Shown here piece after piece: positions 5,283 through 5,995 of a stretch of DNA of 5,995 nucleotides. The notes beneath the pieces are model-generated. The model was not told the origin of the DNA and did no database searches. It was given only the letters and a program-made list of their open reading frames with translations. The position numbers and the translations under genes are program-made. This DNA comes from Truepera sp. GTDB lineage: Bacteria; Deinococcota; Deinococci; Deinococcales; Trueperaceae. Within the stretch, counting starts at the first letter, position 1; every line of letters begins with the position of its first letter. The DNA lies in contig JAGXSO010000081.1 of assembly GCA_018333775.1 (NCBI GenBank), positions 1-5,995 of the forward strand, written 5' to 3'.

Positions 5283-5721
5283 GGATCACCACCGCGCCGC
5301 CCACATACACTTCGACCTGCCGCGTGTTGCCGCGTGCATCGCGCAAGGTTACTCGCGGGTTCTGGCTGCCCTGCGTTATGCCCGTTATGCCGCGGCTGGT
5401 GAAGCAGACCAAGCGCTCGCCGACCGCGGGGATGCCGCTCATGGTCACCCCCTCGCGGAGCTGCAACCTGAGCCGCGGTTCGTGCGTCCAGCTAGTGTCG
5501 GCACAGGCTCGAGCATGCTCCGCGCGCAACTCCGTGTTCGAGACCACCACCACCCGGTAGGCCGAGGTGGTAGCCATAGCTCTGGCTCGCACCTGCCGAA
5601 GATACCCCGCCAGCTCGGTGGTAGCGTTGTGGAGGTCGTTGCCGAGCGGGCGGAAGTTGATAAAAGCGATCCCCGCCAAGATGCCAAGTGCTTTGAGGCC
5701 CCTATCCATATCAAAAGTCAC
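5275..5721 (-). CDS. GspH/FimT-like pseudopilin with a degenerate prepilin motif
   Basis: First gene of the pseudopilin operon, 148 residues. The body is GspH/FimT-like: 'NDLHNATTELAGYLRQVRAR' (about 27-46), then beta strands with 'YRVVVVSNTELRAE', and a C-terminal 'GNTRQVEVYVGG' strand. The N-terminus is abnormal. R7-G8-L9 is followed directly by KALGILAGIAFINF, so the usual TLxE core and about 7-8 helix residues are absent. A normal relative would read RGL, TLIEL, more hydrophobic residues, then GILAG. I see no lost motif in the other two frames, so an in-frame deletion is likelier than a frameshift. The GTG start at 5719-5721 has GAGGT 7 bases upstream; a TTG at 5737-5739 and an ATG at 5707-5709 are alternatives. 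Without Glu at +5 and a full helix, assembly into the pilus may be impaired. Position corresponds to Thermus PilA1. Confidence 0.75.
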   Translation of the reverse strand: MTFDMDRGLKALGILAGIAFINFRPLGNDLHNATTELAGYLRQVRARAMATTSAYRVVVVSNTELRAEHARACADTSWTHEPRLRLQLREGVTMSGIPAVGERLVCFTSRGITGITQGSQNPRVTLRDARGNTRQVEVYVGGAVVIHD

Positions 5722-5784
5722 ACCGTGGACCTCACACAACTCTTACCTGGCACCTCTAAGCTACCTCTGGAAAGGAGCGGGAGC
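5722..5784. promoter_or_regulatory. Short divergent promoter region
   Basis: These 63 bp separate the minus-strand pseudopilin operon from the plus-strand gene, so promoters for both must lie here or extend into the coding regions. On the plus strand TAAGCT (5757-5762) fits a TANNNT -10, and AAAGGAG (5771-5777) is a strong Shine-Dalgarno site 7 bases before the ATG. On the minus strand TAGCTT lies in the same spot. No convincing -35 is visible for either direction. Overlapping promoters would make the two transcription units compete or be co-regulated. Confidence 0.45.
5729..5733 (-). promoter_or_regulatory. Shine-Dalgarno site for fimT-like GTG start
   Basis: GAGGT on the minus strand lies 7 bases before the GTG at 5719-5721. 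It supports that codon over the TTG at 5737-5739, which lies upstream of this site. Confidence 0.55.
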
Positions 5785-5995
5785 ATGACCGTTCACCACA
5801 CCAAGGCCCGCCAGGACGCCGAGCGGGCACGCCAACAAGCCTTCTGGAATCAGCTCCTGCACAGCTTGCGCGGCATCCCTAACGACCTGTTGCCGTTTAG
5901 CGCCGTGCGCGAGCTGCATCCGACCTCGGAGCGCTACGGTGGCGTGCGAGCGATTCCCTTAGCTCAGATCGTCGGTTCGGTCGATCGCTATCGCG
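5785..5995 (+). CDS. Partial ParB-like-nuclease-domain protein (N-terminus)
   Basis: The first 70 codons are present and the gene continues past the right edge. The ATG at 5785-5787 has a strong AAAGGAG 7 bases upstream. The start is a charged helix (about 5-28, many Arg/Ala/Gln). Then comes NDLLPFSAVRELHP, and at 51-70 GGVRAIPLAQIVGSVDRYR. I recognise this last pattern from a family of bacterial proteins in which it opens a ParB/sulfiredoxin-like domain ('IPLDQIVGSVxRYxDFDR'). These are often annotated as ParB-like or chromosome-partitioning proteins. The conserved DGNHR-type motif expected further on is outside the window, so the assignment is provisional. It is transcribed away from the pilin operon and has no obvious functional link to it. 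Confidence 0.6.
   Translation, partial: MTVHHTKARQDAERARQQAFWNQLLHSLRGIPNDLLPFSAVRELHPTSERYGGVRAIPLAQIVGSVDRYR

Noticed and set aside
4830..5402. Plus-strand open frame of 190 codons
   Set aside because: Antisense to three pseudopilin genes that have clear signatures; Arg/His/Ala-rich shadow translation.

Overview
The window looks like a moderately GC-rich bacterial chromosome, most probably from the Deinococcota (a Thermus/Deinococcus/Truepera-type organism). This rests mainly on the order of four minus-strand pseudopilin genes (GspH/FimT-like, PilV-like, PilW-like, then a very large PilX/GspK-like protein). That order matches the pilA1-pilA2-pilA3-comZ competence cluster known from Thermus thermophilus. 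It was inferred by reading the translations, not by a database search.

Layout. At the left edge (1-719, minus) is the N-terminal part of a membrane receptor. It has an L7/L12-CTD-like cytoplasmic head, a Pro/Gln/Ala-rich linker, one membrane helix and the beginning of an extracytoplasmic region; it may be a chemoreceptor. Its leader (720-931) is unusual. It holds a 16-bp tandem repeat made of 8-bp half units, a separate 80-bp stretch of degenerate 8-bp periodicity, a perfect hairpin with a Shine-Dalgarno sequence in its loop, and a doubtful 51-codon small ORF. Upstream is a DUF4388/PatA-like protein (932-1729, minus), probably translated from a leaderless or nearly leaderless message. The intergenic stretch 1742-2012 carries a 114-bp palindromic repeat element of the 'GTCATTGCGAG...' type and no gene.

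The four pseudopilin genes (2013-5721, minus) form one tight operon: fimT-like and pilV-like overlap by 8 bp, pilV-like and pilW-like by 53 bp, and pilW-like is 11 bp from the large comZ-like gene. The three small pseudopilins probably build the priming and tip complex of a type IV pilus or DNA-uptake pilus, with the large protein as the exposed tip. The first gene is odd: its prepilin motif (TLxE and several hydrophobic residues) is missing, as if deleted in frame. After a 63-bp divergent promoter region, the right edge holds the start of a plus-strand gene (5785 onward) resembling a ParB-like-nuclease-domain protein.

The parts fit a surface-motility/DNA-uptake locus next to sensory-regulatory genes. 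I see no rRNA, tRNA, CRISPR array, insertion sequence or transposase. No CDS in the window is followed by a classic hairpin-plus-T-run terminator.
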